Shown piece after piece: positions 9,008 to 16,910 of a DNA stretch of 64,000 bases; position 1 is the first letter of the stretch; every line of letters begins with the position of its first letter. Position numbers and translations under genes: made by a program. The DNA comes from Aeriscardovia sp. (GTDB taxonomy: Bacteria; Actinomycetota; Actinomycetes; Actinomycetales; Bifidobacteriaceae): NCBI GenBank assembly GCA_017632945.1, contig JAGBQH010000012.1:186001-250000 (forward strand). The letters are read 5' to 3'. The notes under the pieces were generated by a model, which ran no database searches, was not told the origin of the DNA, and worked only from the letters and a program-made list of their open reading frames with translations.

Positions 9008-9784
9008 ATGACCTCTTCCCCTGCGCCCTGCCTTTTGGCGGCCAACTGGAAAATGAATATGGACCACCTTAAGACTTTAGACTTTCTTCGCCAGCTTTCT
9101 TTGCTTCTGCCCGAAGAGAGGGTGTGGAAAGCGGGAGTAGAAATGGCGATTTTCCCGCCTTTTACCAGCCTGCGAACGGCCCAGGTGTTTTCCAATTCCT
9201 ACCGGCTGCCCATATCCCTGGGGGCCCAGGACGTTTCCCCCCACGAATGCGGGGCTTTTACGGGAGAAGTGTCAGCATCTATGCTAGAAAAGCTAGGATG
9301 CCGCTACGTTCTGGTGGGCCACTCCGAAAGCCGGAAAAATCACCACGAGACGCGAGAAGAGCTGGTGGGAAAGGTTAAAAGATCCATTTCCTCTTCTATG
9401 ATTCCGGTGTTGTGCGTAGGAGAAAAGGAAAAGGGAGAAGAAGACTGGGAAGAGATAACTTCCCAGGCGGGCGAGGTCTTTTGCGATCTTGAGCCCGAAG
9501 AGAGGGAAAAAGTGATTGTTTCCTACGAGCCCGTGTGGGCGATAGGCTCTTCCATGACAGCTTCCCCCGATCGCATCAGCAGAGCGACTTTAGCTTTAAA
9601 AGGTAAGATGCAGGAAAAGTTCGGTCTTTGCCCCCGCATTCTTTACGGCGGATCGGTGAACGAGGGCAATATAGATTCACTTATGGGACTTGGCTTAGGG
9701 GGCTTTTTGGTAGGCCATGCCAGCCTGAACCCAGCGGAATTTGCCACAATATTTCAGCGCCTGGCTGAAGAGGGGAGCAGATAG
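9008..9784 (+). CDS. tpiA: Triose-phosphate isomerase
   Basis: This 258-residue TIM barrel interconverts dihydroxyacetone phosphate and glyceraldehyde 3-phosphate. The substrate-binding Asn and Lys are in AANWKMN near residue 15. The catalytic His is in VGHSESR, the catalytic Glu in YEPVWAIG, and the phosphate-binding loop is GGSVNEGN. The motif after the catalytic His reads SESRKNHHET rather than the commoner SERR, a mild variant. It lies between pgk (2-base gap) and secG, whose GTG start overlaps the tpiA stop by one base. Confidence 0.96.
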   Translation: MTSSPAPCLLAANWKMNMDHLKTLDFLRQLSLLLPEERVWKAGVEMAIFPPFTSLRTAQVFSNSYRLPISLGAQDVSPHECGAFTGEVSASMLEKLGCRYVLVGHSESRKNHHETREELVGKVKRSISSSMIPVLCVGEKEKGEEDWEEITSQAGEVFCDLEPEEREKVIVSYEPVWAIGSSMTASPDRISRATLALKGKMQEKFGLCPRILYGGSVNEGNIDSLMGLGLGGFLVGHASLNPAEFATIFQRLAEEGSR

Positions 9785-10041
9785 TGAAGGCGTTGGTAAT
9801 TATTCTAGACATCCTGGTCATAATAACCAGCATCCTCCTTACCCTCCTCATCCTCATGCACAAGGGCAAGGGGGGAGGCCTGTCGGATATGTTCGGAGCC
9901 TCTGCAAGCGGGCAGAGCGCGAGCACTTCCGGGGTCGCCGAAAAGAACTTAAACCGCATAACGGTGATCGTGGCCCTTATTTGGATTGCAACGATAATCG
10001 GCCTCGGACTTTTAACGAGGTTCGGATTTACGGCTTGGTGA
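9784..10041 (+). CDS. secG: Preprotein translocase subunit SecG
   Basis: An 85-residue membrane protein with two predicted transmembrane segments (about residues 2-22 and 58-80). Between them is the conserved cytoplasmic loop HKGKGGGLSDMFG. SecG assists SecYE-SecA protein export. The GTG start shares its G with the tpiA TAG stop. Location directly after tpiA is standard for actinobacteria. The secA gene starts at the far right of this window. Confidence 0.93.
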   Translation: MKALVIILDILVIITSILLTLLILMHKGKGGGLSDMFGASASGQSASTSGVAEKNLNRITVIVALIWIATIIGLGLLTRFGFTAW

Positions 10042-10045
10042 TGAA

Positions 10046-10501
10046 ATGATACGTTACGCTTTGGAAGATGACGCCCAGGAGCTGGTAAAGCTCAGACTTG
10101 CTGAACAAAAGGAACTCCACCCGGATGCAGATGCCACTACAGACAAGGTGAAGGCCATTGAAAAGTGGATTAGACAGTCTATAGGCAACGTAAACACCCT
10201 GATACTGGTGAGCGAAACCGACGGAAAGATTGGCGCTACATGCACTTTTGTGGTGGAGCACAACATTCCGGGCCTGGTAGACAATGGCAACTACGCGTAT
10301 ATGTGCAACGTATACACGGTCCCCGAACAGAGAAAACAGGGCATAATGGCCGATATGATTTCCCAGGGGGAGGTGGAGTTGAAGGCGAGAAATGTGTGCG
10401 CAGTCTATTTTGACAGCGTTTCTGCCTCCATGATTTCCCTTTCCCAAAAGCTGGGCTACGTTCACCGCACCAGCTTCTACTCCAAAGATCTTGTGGACTG
10501 A
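10046..10501 (+). CDS. GNAT family N-acetyltransferase
   Basis: A 151-residue single-domain protein. The acetyl-CoA pyrophosphate loop is recognisable as VPEQRKQGIMADMI near residues 92-105, preceded by the beta-4 strand YMCNVYTV. The C-terminal part has SQKLGYVHRTSFYSKDL, typical of GNAT ends. The substrate cannot be inferred. It begins 4 bases after secG, so it is probably the last gene of the uvrA-to-secG run, which ends at the terminator at 10511. Confidence 0.85.
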   Translation: MIRYALEDDAQELVKLRLAEQKELHPDADATTDKVKAIEKWIRQSIGNVNTLILVSETDGKIGATCTFVVEHNIPGLVDNGNYAYMCNVYTVPEQRKQGIMADMISQGEVELKARNVCAVYFDSVSASMISLSQKLGYVHRTSFYSKDLVD

Positions 10502-10510
10502 AGATATAAT

Positions 10511-10557
10511 AAAAAAAAGTCGGACGGGCTTAAATTCAAAGTCGGTCCGACTTTTTT
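10511..10557. terminator. Bidirectional intrinsic terminator between the GNAT gene and tal
   Basis: AAGTCGGAC pairs with GTCCGACTT across a 19-base loop. An A-tract precedes and a T-tract follows it, so it can end transcription of both convergent units. Confidence 0.88.
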
Positions 10558-10571
10558 GTGCGCCTTTTAGG

Positions 10572-11660
10572 CTACATCTTCTTTTCGATTTCGCTTATCA
10601 AAGAGTTCCAGGAATCTTTGAACTGATCTATCCCGTCCTTTTGAAGGTCTTCGCTTACCTTCTCTATGTCGATTCCAAGAGAGGCAAGTCCCTCTATCAC
10701 CCTGCGGCTTTCGTCGAAGTTGAAATCGGAGGGCTCGCCCTTGCCGTGGTCGGCCTCGGCCTCAAGGGTGGAAAGAGGCATGGTGTTTACGGTCTTGGGC
10801 GCGACTAAAGAATCTACGTACAGGCAGTCGGGGTAGGCGGGATTCTTAACTGAAGTGCTTGCCCAAAGCAGCCTTTGCGGGCGCACTCCAGCCCTTTCAA
10901 GGTCAGCCCACCTGGGGTCTGAACTAAACATCTTTTCAAAGAGGCCGTAGGCCAGGGTGGCGTTGGCTATTGCGGCCTTTCCCTTTAGAGAAAGGGCCTC
11001 TTGGATGCCGATCTTGTCTAGCATGGCGTCGACTTTGGTGTCGATTCTGGAAACAAAGAGGGAGGCAACCGATCCCAAAGGCCTAAGATCCACGTCGCTT
11101 CTGAGTGCATCTTCTGCCCCGTTTAGGAAGGCGTTGATCGCAGCCTGGTAGTGGGGAAGGGAGAAAAGAAGGGTCATGTTTACGCTGATTCCGTGCCCTA
11201 TGCAGAACCTTGCAGCCTCAAATCCGGCGGGGGTGGCCGGAATCTTGATCATGGCGTTCTTTCTTTCTATCTTCTCCCACACTTTTTGGGCGGCGGCTAT
11301 CATGGCTTCAGAATCGCCAGAGATATTGGGGTCTATTTCCAGTGACACCCTTCCGTTCACCCAATCGCTCTTTTCGGCGGTGGGCCTGAAGATGTCGCAG
11401 GCTGTGCGCACATCTTTTACCATCAGGCTGTAAAGGATGTCGGAAGAACTTTTGCCCCCTTCCTTTATTTCTTCGTCGTAGAGGGAGGAACCGTGTATGG
11501 CCTTGTAGAAGATGTTGGGGTTGGTGGTAACGCCGCATACCCCGTCTTCATCAATCAGATTTTGAAGCTTTCCGGATCCCATAAGGTCCCTAGAGAGGCT
11601 GTCTAGCCATACCGACACCCCGTTTGATTCCAGGCGTGCCATATTTTCGTTTTTCGCCAT
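10572..11660 (-). CDS. tal: Transaldolase
   Basis: A 362-residue transaldolase of the longer type found in actinobacteria. It transfers a dihydroxyacetone unit between sugar phosphates. In the bifid shunt it works with transketolase to turn erythrose 4-phosphate plus fructose 6-phosphate into pentose phosphates. The Schiff-base lysine is in NAMIKIPAT near residue 140. The N-terminal GVTTNPNIF and FVSRIDTKVD are further family blocks. The ATG at 11660 follows AGGAGAAAC. It lies 11 bases after tkt, so the two form an operon. Confidence 0.95.
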   Translation of the reverse strand: MAKNENMARLESNGVSVWLDSLSRDLMGSGKLQNLIDEDGVCGVTTNPNIFYKAIHGSSLYDEEIKEGGKSSSDILYSLMVKDVRTACDIFRPTAEKSDWVNGRVSLEIDPNISGDSEAMIAAAQKVWEKIERKNAMIKIPATPAGFEAARFCIGHGISVNMTLLFSLPHYQAAINAFLNGAEDALRSDVDLRPLGSVASLFVSRIDTKVDAMLDKIGIQEALSLKGKAAIANATLAYGLFEKMFSSDPRWADLERAGVRPQRLLWASTSVKNPAYPDCLYVDSLVAPKTVNTMPLSTLEAEADHGKGEPSDFNFDESRRVIEGLASLGIDIEKVSEDLQKDGIDQFKDSWNSLISEIEKKM

Positions 11661-11671
11661 TGTTTCTCCTT

Positions 11672-13732
11672 TTATTCTTCCTTAAGGCTTTCTAAGGCTT
11701 TTTCTACCACGTTCTCCACCGTCATGCCCAGAGCCTTCATATTTTCGCTTCCGCTTCCCTGCAGGCCGAACCGATCTATGCAAACCGTCCTTCCGGAAAG
11801 CCCGACGTACTTGTACCAGCTCATGGCGCTGCCGGCTTCTACGGCAACTCTCGCTCTTATTTCATCGGGGAATACGGATTCCCTGTAGGAAAGGGGCTGG
11901 CGCTCGAACCACTCCATACATGGAACAGATACAACCCTTGCCCTTATTCCCATTTTCTCCAGTTCTTCTCCGGCCTCGAGAATCAAAGAGACCTCTGAGC
12001 CGCTGGCCATGAGGATAAGGTCGTCGTCCTCATGGCCCTTCAGGACGTAGGCTCCCTTGGGCAGGCCCTCCCTGGCCTTTTCTTTTGTAAGGGAGAGGGT
12101 GGGCACTTTCTGGCGGGTAAGGATCAGGGCCGAAGGAGAGGTTCCTTCTTTTTCAAATATTTCCCTCCATGCCTCGCAGGTTTCAAATGCATCGCAGGGC
12201 CTTATTACGTCAAGGTTGGGCATGGCCCTGAGGGAGGAAAGGTGTTCTACGGGCTGGTGGGTAGGCCCGTCCTCTCCCAGGGCCACCGAATCGTGGGTAA
12301 GGACGAAGATATTGGGGATATCCATCAGGGCAGCTAGCCTCACCGCCGCCCTCTCGTAGTCTACAAACTGAAGGAAGGTCCCTCCAAAGCAGCGGGTGGA
12401 AGAACCCAAAAGGATGCCGTTGGTAATGGCGCCCATGGCAAATTCCCTCACCCCAAAGTGGATTACCCTTCCCGAAGGAGAGCAGTTGGGCCACTGCTTG
12501 GTTCCAGATCCCTCGGGCCCAAAGGAAGCTGCCCCTTCGATTATGGTATTGTTGGATCCCCCCAGATCCGCGCTTCCTCCCCACAGCTCCGCCATTACTT
12601 TGGCTATGGCGTTTAGGGCTTTTCCGGAAGAGGCCCTGGTGGGCAGCGGATCTAAAGAGAAGCTTTCTTCAAGATCGTCTAGGGCCTTGTCAAACCCCTC
12701 AGGAAGCTTCCCTTTTTCCATCCTTTCGTGGAGGGCTGCCTTATCGAGGTTTTGATCCTTCCACTCTTCAAATCTCTCTTCCCACTCTCTTTTGTCCTCT
12801 TCTCCCCTCTTTATAGACTGCCTTGCATAGGCCAAAAGATCCGGGTCTACTTGAAACTTTTTGTCAGCATCCAGGCCCAGCTCCTTTTTAAGATCCCTTA
12901 CAGCCTCTTCTCCCAAGGGGGCTCCGTGCGTCTTCTCGCTTCCGGCCTTTCCGGGGGTGGGCCAGGCTATGACGGTGTTTACCTGTATGAAGTGGGGCCT
13001 GTCTTCCACCTTCCTGGCCTTCTTTACGGCCCTGAGGAGGGCCTGAATGTCTTCCTTGTATCCGGAGGGGGTGTTGAAGTCCACGACGTCGGTGTACCAG
13101 CCGTAACTCTTGTAGCGGGCCAAGACGTCTTCGGTTAGGGTGATGGAGGTGTCCCCCTCGATCTGAATTCTGTTGCAGTCGAATATCACAAAGAGATTGC
13201 CAAGTTTTTGAGTCCCTGCCAAAGAAGAGGCTTCAGAGCTAACTCCCTCCTCTATGTCCCCTTCTCCGCACAGCGTCCACACTTCGTGCTTGAACAGATC
13301 GCTTTCCAAAAGGGCAGACTCGAACCTGGAGGCCATGGCAAAGCCTACGGCGGTAGAGATGCCCTGCCCCAGAGGGCCGGTCGTCATCTCAATTCCCTCC
13401 GTCAGGCCGTACTCGGGGTGGCCCGGGGTCTTAGAGTGCATGGTTCTGTAGCCCTTGATGTCGTCTAAAGTGAGGTATCCGGCCAAAAAGAGCTGCACGT
13501 ATTGGGCTAGGGAAGCGTGGCCCGAAGAGAGGATGAACCTGTCTCGGCCTTCCCATTTTGGATCCAAGGGATCGTGACGGAGCACGTGGCGGTAAAGGGC
13601 GTAGACGATGGGCGTCATGGAGATTGCGCTTCCCGGGTGCCCGCTGCCGGCCTTTTGCACAGCATCTGCAATCAGGCCTTTAGACATGGCTATGGTTTTT
13701 TCATCCAAATTGGACTTCTTCAACTCATCCAT
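11672..13732 (-). CDS. tkt: Transketolase
   Basis: A 686-residue thiamine diphosphate enzyme that moves two-carbon units between ketose and aldose phosphates. Visible blocks are SGHPGSAIS near residue 33, the thiamine-binding GEGDIEEGVSSE near 155, the pyrimidine-binding THDSVALGEDGPTHQP near 460, and a C-terminal transketolase domain ending near 680. The length is normal. It supplies xylulose 5-phosphate to the phosphoketolase encoded at 34.3 kb. It is divergent from hrcA, with the CIRCE operator about 105 bases upstream of its start, so heat-shock control could reach it; this is inference. Confidence 0.96.
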   Translation of the reverse strand: MDELKKSNLDEKTIAMSKGLIADAVQKAGSGHPGSAISMTPIVYALYRHVLRHDPLDPKWEGRDRFILSSGHASLAQYVQLFLAGYLTLDDIKGYRTMHSKTPGHPEYGLTEGIEMTTGPLGQGISTAVGFAMASRFESALLESDLFKHEVWTLCGEGDIEEGVSSEASSLAGTQKLGNLFVIFDCNRIQIEGDTSITLTEDVLARYKSYGWYTDVVDFNTPSGYKEDIQALLRAVKKARKVEDRPHFIQVNTVIAWPTPGKAGSEKTHGAPLGEEAVRDLKKELGLDADKKFQVDPDLLAYARQSIKRGEEDKREWEERFEEWKDQNLDKAALHERMEKGKLPEGFDKALDDLEESFSLDPLPTRASSGKALNAIAKVMAELWGGSADLGGSNNTIIEGAASFGPEGSGTKQWPNCSPSGRVIHFGVREFAMGAITNGILLGSSTRCFGGTFLQFVDYERAAVRLAALMDIPNIFVLTHDSVALGEDGPTHQPVEHLSSLRAMPNLDVIRPCDAFETCEAWREIFEKEGTSPSALILTRQKVPTLSLTKEKAREGLPKGAYVLKGHEDDDLILMASGSEVSLILEAGEELEKMGIRARVVSVPCMEWFERQPLSYRESVFPDEIRARVAVEAGSAMSWYKYVGLSGRTVCIDRFGLQGSGSENMKALGMTVENVVEKALESLKEE

Positions 13733-13836
13733 TTCAATCCTTAATTGAAAACCAGTGATGGAGAGGGAAAACTCTCATTTTAAAGATTAGAATGCGGCCC
13801 ATAAATTTAACAGAAAGAATAATTTTTTCAAAAAAT

Positions 13837-13863
13837 ATAGCACTCTCAGGCTTTGAGTGCTAA
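13837..13863. promoter_or_regulatory. CIRCE operator for HrcA
   Basis: The sequence has AGCACTC, a 9-base spacer, then GAGTGCTAA. Against the consensus TTAGCACTC-N9-GAGTGCTAA only the first base differs. It lies 45 bases upstream of the chosen hrcA start. A plausible promoter has its -35 in the right arm (TTTGAG, 13852-13857) and -10 TAATAT at 13874-13879, so bound HrcA would block transcription. Confidence 0.93.
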
Positions 13864-13907
13864 AACGATATATTAATATCTTCCCTTTTGGGCCTAAGGA
13901 GGCAGGA

Positions 13908-14930
13908 GTGCACCAAGATCGCCAGACGCTGGTGCTCAAAATAGTGGTAGAAAGATATATACGCACTCATGAGCCCGTAGCATCGGGCAGTGTAGTAAAG
14001 GAGTTTCCCACCCCCATCAGCTCGGCTACTATACGAAACGACATGGCTGCCTTAGAGAGGGAGGGGTACCTCATGGAGCCCCACACCTCGGCGGGGAGGG
14101 TTCCTACCGACAAGGGATACAGGCAGTTTGTAGACGGGCTCTCCGATCGCGACTTGGCAGACCCGCGCCTCAAACCTTTAAAAAATCTTTTAGCTTCGGC
14201 TCCAAGCATGGAAGAGGGGATAGCGGGGGCGGTAAAGTTTTTATCTAATTTAACCGGACAGGTTGCTATCGGCGTCTCCCCTCCACTTTCCTCCCTCTTT
14301 CTTCACAGGCTTGAAATAGTTGGAAAGGACTTTCTTACAATAATCCTCATTTCCGATAACGGTCAGGTGGAAAAGTGCGCGATGGAAAACCCCGGCCTTT
14401 CCAAAGAGGAAATCAATAAGGAAGTAGAAAGGATAAACGGGGAGCTTTCAGGCCACCCCCTTTCCGATCTCGCCTCCAAAATCTCTTCCATCACCCCCTC
14501 CTGCGCAAAAGAGGAAAAGTTTTTGGAAAAACTTTCAAAAAGCCTGCAGATGAGCGGAGCGAAAAGGGAAGTCTACATATACGGAATAGATCTGGCCTAC
14601 AGGCAGATGCAAAAAGACCTGCTTGCCCCTCTTTTGGACGCCCTGGAAGAGAGAATGGCCCTTTTAAGCCTTATGGCTTCAATCTCTCAAGAGGGAATAG
14701 GAGTGGCAATAGGATCTGAAATCCAAAGCTCCACCCTTTCGCATGTTTCCGTCCTTTCAGCCCGCTATGGAGCGGAGGGCTGGCAAGCTTTGATAGGATC
14801 GATTGGAAATACTTACATGAATTATCCCCGCGCCATTTCCTCTCTGCGGGGCGTAGCCGAATGCCTGTCAGATTTTGCATTCCAACAATTTCCCCCCGCT
14901 TCGGCCGACAGGAGTTTTAATGGAGAATGA
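13908..14930 (+). CDS. hrcA: Heat-inducible transcription repressor HrcA
   Basis: A 340-residue repressor that binds CIRCE and is released on heat or proteotoxic stress. The N-terminal winged-helix domain includes PVASGSVVKEF and SSATIRNDMAALEREGYL, which is near-invariant in HrcA, then HTSAGRVPTDKGYR. The frame is open back to a GTG inside the CIRCE element, but the GTG at 13908 has a strong AAGGAGG six bases before it and is chosen. dnaJ begins 11 bases before the hrcA stop, so the pair is coupled. It is autoregulated through the CIRCE site. Confidence 0.95.
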   Translation: MHQDRQTLVLKIVVERYIRTHEPVASGSVVKEFPTPISSATIRNDMAALEREGYLMEPHTSAGRVPTDKGYRQFVDGLSDRDLADPRLKPLKNLLASAPSMEEGIAGAVKFLSNLTGQVAIGVSPPLSSLFLHRLEIVGKDFLTIILISDNGQVEKCAMENPGLSKEEINKEVERINGELSGHPLSDLASKISSITPSCAKEEKFLEKLSKSLQMSGAKREVYIYGIDLAYRQMQKDLLAPLLDALEERMALLSLMASISQEGIGVAIGSEIQSSTLSHVSVLSARYGAEGWQALIGSIGNTYMNYPRAISSLRGVAECLSDFAFQQFPPASADRSFNGE

Positions 14931-16068
14931 TTATTACAAGATTCTTGGAGTCTCGAGAGATGCTAGCCAAGAGGAAATACAAAAAGCTTACAGGAAACTT
15001 TCGCGCCAGTACCACCCTGACATCGCCGGAAAACAATTTGAAGACAAATTTAAGGAAATAAACGAGGCCTATTCGGTTTTATCCGATCCTGCAAAGCGCC
15101 AGCAATATGATATGGGTGCATCTTCTTTCTCTGGCGGGGGCGCAGGATCCGGGTTTTCCTCCATGGATTTTTCCAATCTTGGAGATATTTTTGGGCAGTT
15201 CTTTGGGGAGGGGAGCCCATTTGGTGCTCCCCCAAGTTCTCCTATCCCCCGTGAAAGTCGCGGAGGGGACGACCTGGTTTCCCTTACCATCAGCCTAAAG
15301 GATGCAGTCTTTGGAGCGGAAAAACAAATTGAAGTGACGACCTTTGCAAAATGCAAAGCCTGCGATGGAACGGGATCTAAGAGTAAAAGCGCCCCCATCG
15401 TTTGTCCCTCCTGCCACGGCACGGGCTTAAAGAGGCAGGTTCAAAGAAGCATTTTAGGCCAGATTTTAACCACAGTGCCCTGCCCTCAGTGCCAGGGCCA
15501 CGGAACCATCATCCCCGATCCTTGCTCTGAGTGCCAGGGGACCGGCCGCGTGAGGGTAAGAAGGACTATAGAGGTAAAGATTCCGGCCGGAATAGAAGAC
15601 GGCACGCGCATAAAGATTGTAGGGCAAGGAGAAGCGGGGCCGCTTGGAGGCCCCGCGGGAGACCTTTACGTGGAAGTGCATATTGCACCAAACAAGGAAT
15701 TTACTCGCAAGGGTCAGGATCTTCACTGCTGGCTTTCCATTCCTATGACGTGGGCCGCGCTGGGAACCAAGACTTCCATCTCAACTTTTGACGGCGAAAA
15801 AGAGCTTGAAATACCCGCCGGCACCCAGTACGGCCAGACCGTAGTAATGCCCGGGCTCGGCCTTCCTAAATCCGAAAAGGAAAGGGGGGATATAGTCGTC
15901 CATATTCAAATTGAAATTCCGACCGGCCTCTCAGGAGAGCAAAAAGAAGTTTTGGAAAAGTTTGCCTCCCTCCACGATGCGGGGGCTGGGGCCAATATGC
16001 AGGCAGCCCAGGAAATGAAGCCTAAAAAGAATATTTTTGCCAGAATGAAAGACGCTTTCAAAGGTTAA
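14920..16068 (+). CDS. dnaJ: Chaperone protein DnaJ
   Basis: A 382-residue type I DnaJ, co-chaperone of DnaK. The J domain occupies residues 1-70 with HPD at 32-34. A Gly/Phe-rich stretch follows (about 68-110). Four zinc-binding repeats come next: CKACDGTGS, CPSCHGTGL, CPQCQGHGT and CSECQGTGR. The C-terminal substrate-binding domains complete it. The start ATG at 14920 has AGGAG before it and overlaps hrcA by 11 bases. The hrcA-dnaJ arrangement without dnaK or grpE suggests this is the DnaJ2 copy of actinobacteria. Its end overlaps the convergent NUDIX gene by 4 bases. Confidence 0.95.
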   Translation: MENDYYKILGVSRDASQEEIQKAYRKLSRQYHPDIAGKQFEDKFKEINEAYSVLSDPAKRQQYDMGASSFSGGGAGSGFSSMDFSNLGDIFGQFFGEGSPFGAPPSSPIPRESRGGDDLVSLTISLKDAVFGAEKQIEVTTFAKCKACDGTGSKSKSAPIVCPSCHGTGLKRQVQRSILGQILTTVPCPQCQGHGTIIPDPCSECQGTGRVRVRRTIEVKIPAGIEDGTRIKIVGQGEAGPLGGPAGDLYVEVHIAPNKEFTRKGQDLHCWLSIPMTWAALGTKTSISTFDGEKELEIPAGTQYGQTVVMPGLGLPKSEKERGDIVVHIQIEIPTGLSGEQKEVLEKFASLHDAGAGANMQAAQEMKPKKNIFARMKDAFKG

Positions 16069-16841
16069 TAGAGCCTTTTGGGAAGCTTTGGGAAAGGGGA
16101 AAAGGGCACTACTGAGACGGAACAAAGCCCATCTCTTCCAATCTGCGAGCAGTAAATCCCGGGCCCTTCGGGAGCAACCGCAAATTTCTTGAGATCGAAT
16201 TCGCTTTCCCTGCTCAAGACCAAAAACCTTCCCTCCGGCCCTTTAAACCTTTTCAGCGGCGCAATCGGAGTGGAGCAAAGCTTTGAATAAAAAGAAGCTA
16301 AAGAGAGGGAGGATGGGGAAAAGAAGATGCGCTCGGGGGCAAAACAGGAAAGGGTTCTAGAAAAAGAAAGCATGGATGATGGGGGAACCAAATCGGGATT
16401 TGCCCAAAAAAGGGCGCTTGAAGGAAGGGGGAGGAGAGTTGAAACTAAATTGCGATCTGCGTTGTAACTTAAAAGCTTTATTGCCTCCTCTTTTCCCACA
16501 ATACGGATTTCTTCCGTCTCGCTGTCCTTCCACCTTTTGGTGCCAAGCCCTTTTTGAACCTTTGAGGCCAAGAGGGGGGGGATTTTTTCTCCAGAAAAGT
16601 AGAAGACGCTTTTTTCTCCAAAGCGGGTGGGGTAAAAAGTAGATCCCAAAAACCCTAAAAGCCTAAGGCTAAGGCCAGTTTCTTCCTCAGCCTCGCGCAG
16701 CGCGCAGTGGGCTACGCTTTCCCCTTCTTCGATTTGGCCCTTAGGAAGGCTCCAGTCCTTATAGAGCCCCCGGTGCACCACGGCTACGCATCCCTCATCT
16801 TGCAGAACTACTCCTGCCGCTTTCGTCCTTAGACTTGCCAT
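16065..16841 (-). CDS. NUDIX hydrolase with degenerate histidine-phosphatase-like C-terminal half
   Basis: A 258-residue protein. Residues about 1-125 form a NUDIX domain with a complete NUDIX box (GQIEEGESVAHCALREAEEE then TGL). The layout recalls actinobacterial MutT1, a sanitiser of oxidised nucleotides with a C-terminal histidine phosphatase domain. Here the C-terminal half is present but its RHG motif is not: the aligned place reads LFWANPD. ERIFFSPSSLSLASF matches the DRIVSSPALRC-like region only loosely. Phosphatase activity is therefore unlikely. The ATG at 16841 follows AAAAGGGGGGG; an in-frame TTG lies 18 bases upstream. NUDIX identification is firm, the tail assignment is inference. 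Confidence 0.85.
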   Translation of the reverse strand: MASLRTKAAGVVLQDEGCVAVVHRGLYKDWSLPKGQIEEGESVAHCALREAEEETGLSLRLLGFLGSTFYPTRFGEKSVFYFSGEKIPPLLASKVQKGLGTKRWKDSETEEIRIVGKEEAIKLLSYNADRNLVSTLLPLPSSALFWANPDLVPPSSMLSFSRTLSCFAPERIFFSPSSLSLASFYSKLCSTPIAPLKRFKGPEGRFLVLSRESEFDLKKFAVAPEGPGIYCSQIGRDGLCSVSVVPFSPFPKLPKRLY

Positions 16842-16910
16842 TGCCCCCCCTTTTCCCAAATTTTGTATACCATTTTTTTATATCAAATCTACAGGAAGGC
16901 TAAATAGAGA

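Noticed and set aside
13857-13907. Longer hrcA start at a GTG inside the CIRCE
   Set aside because: It would place the operator in coding sequence; AAGGAGG before the GTG at 13908 decides the start.
14875-14919. Longer dnaJ start inside hrcA
   Set aside because: The added residues match no J-domain N-terminus, and AGGAG precedes the ATG at 14920.
16842-16910. Signal recognition particle RNA upstream of dnaX
   Set aside because: SRP RNA often lies here, but the 69-base gap is too short and has no GGAA-tetraloop helix.
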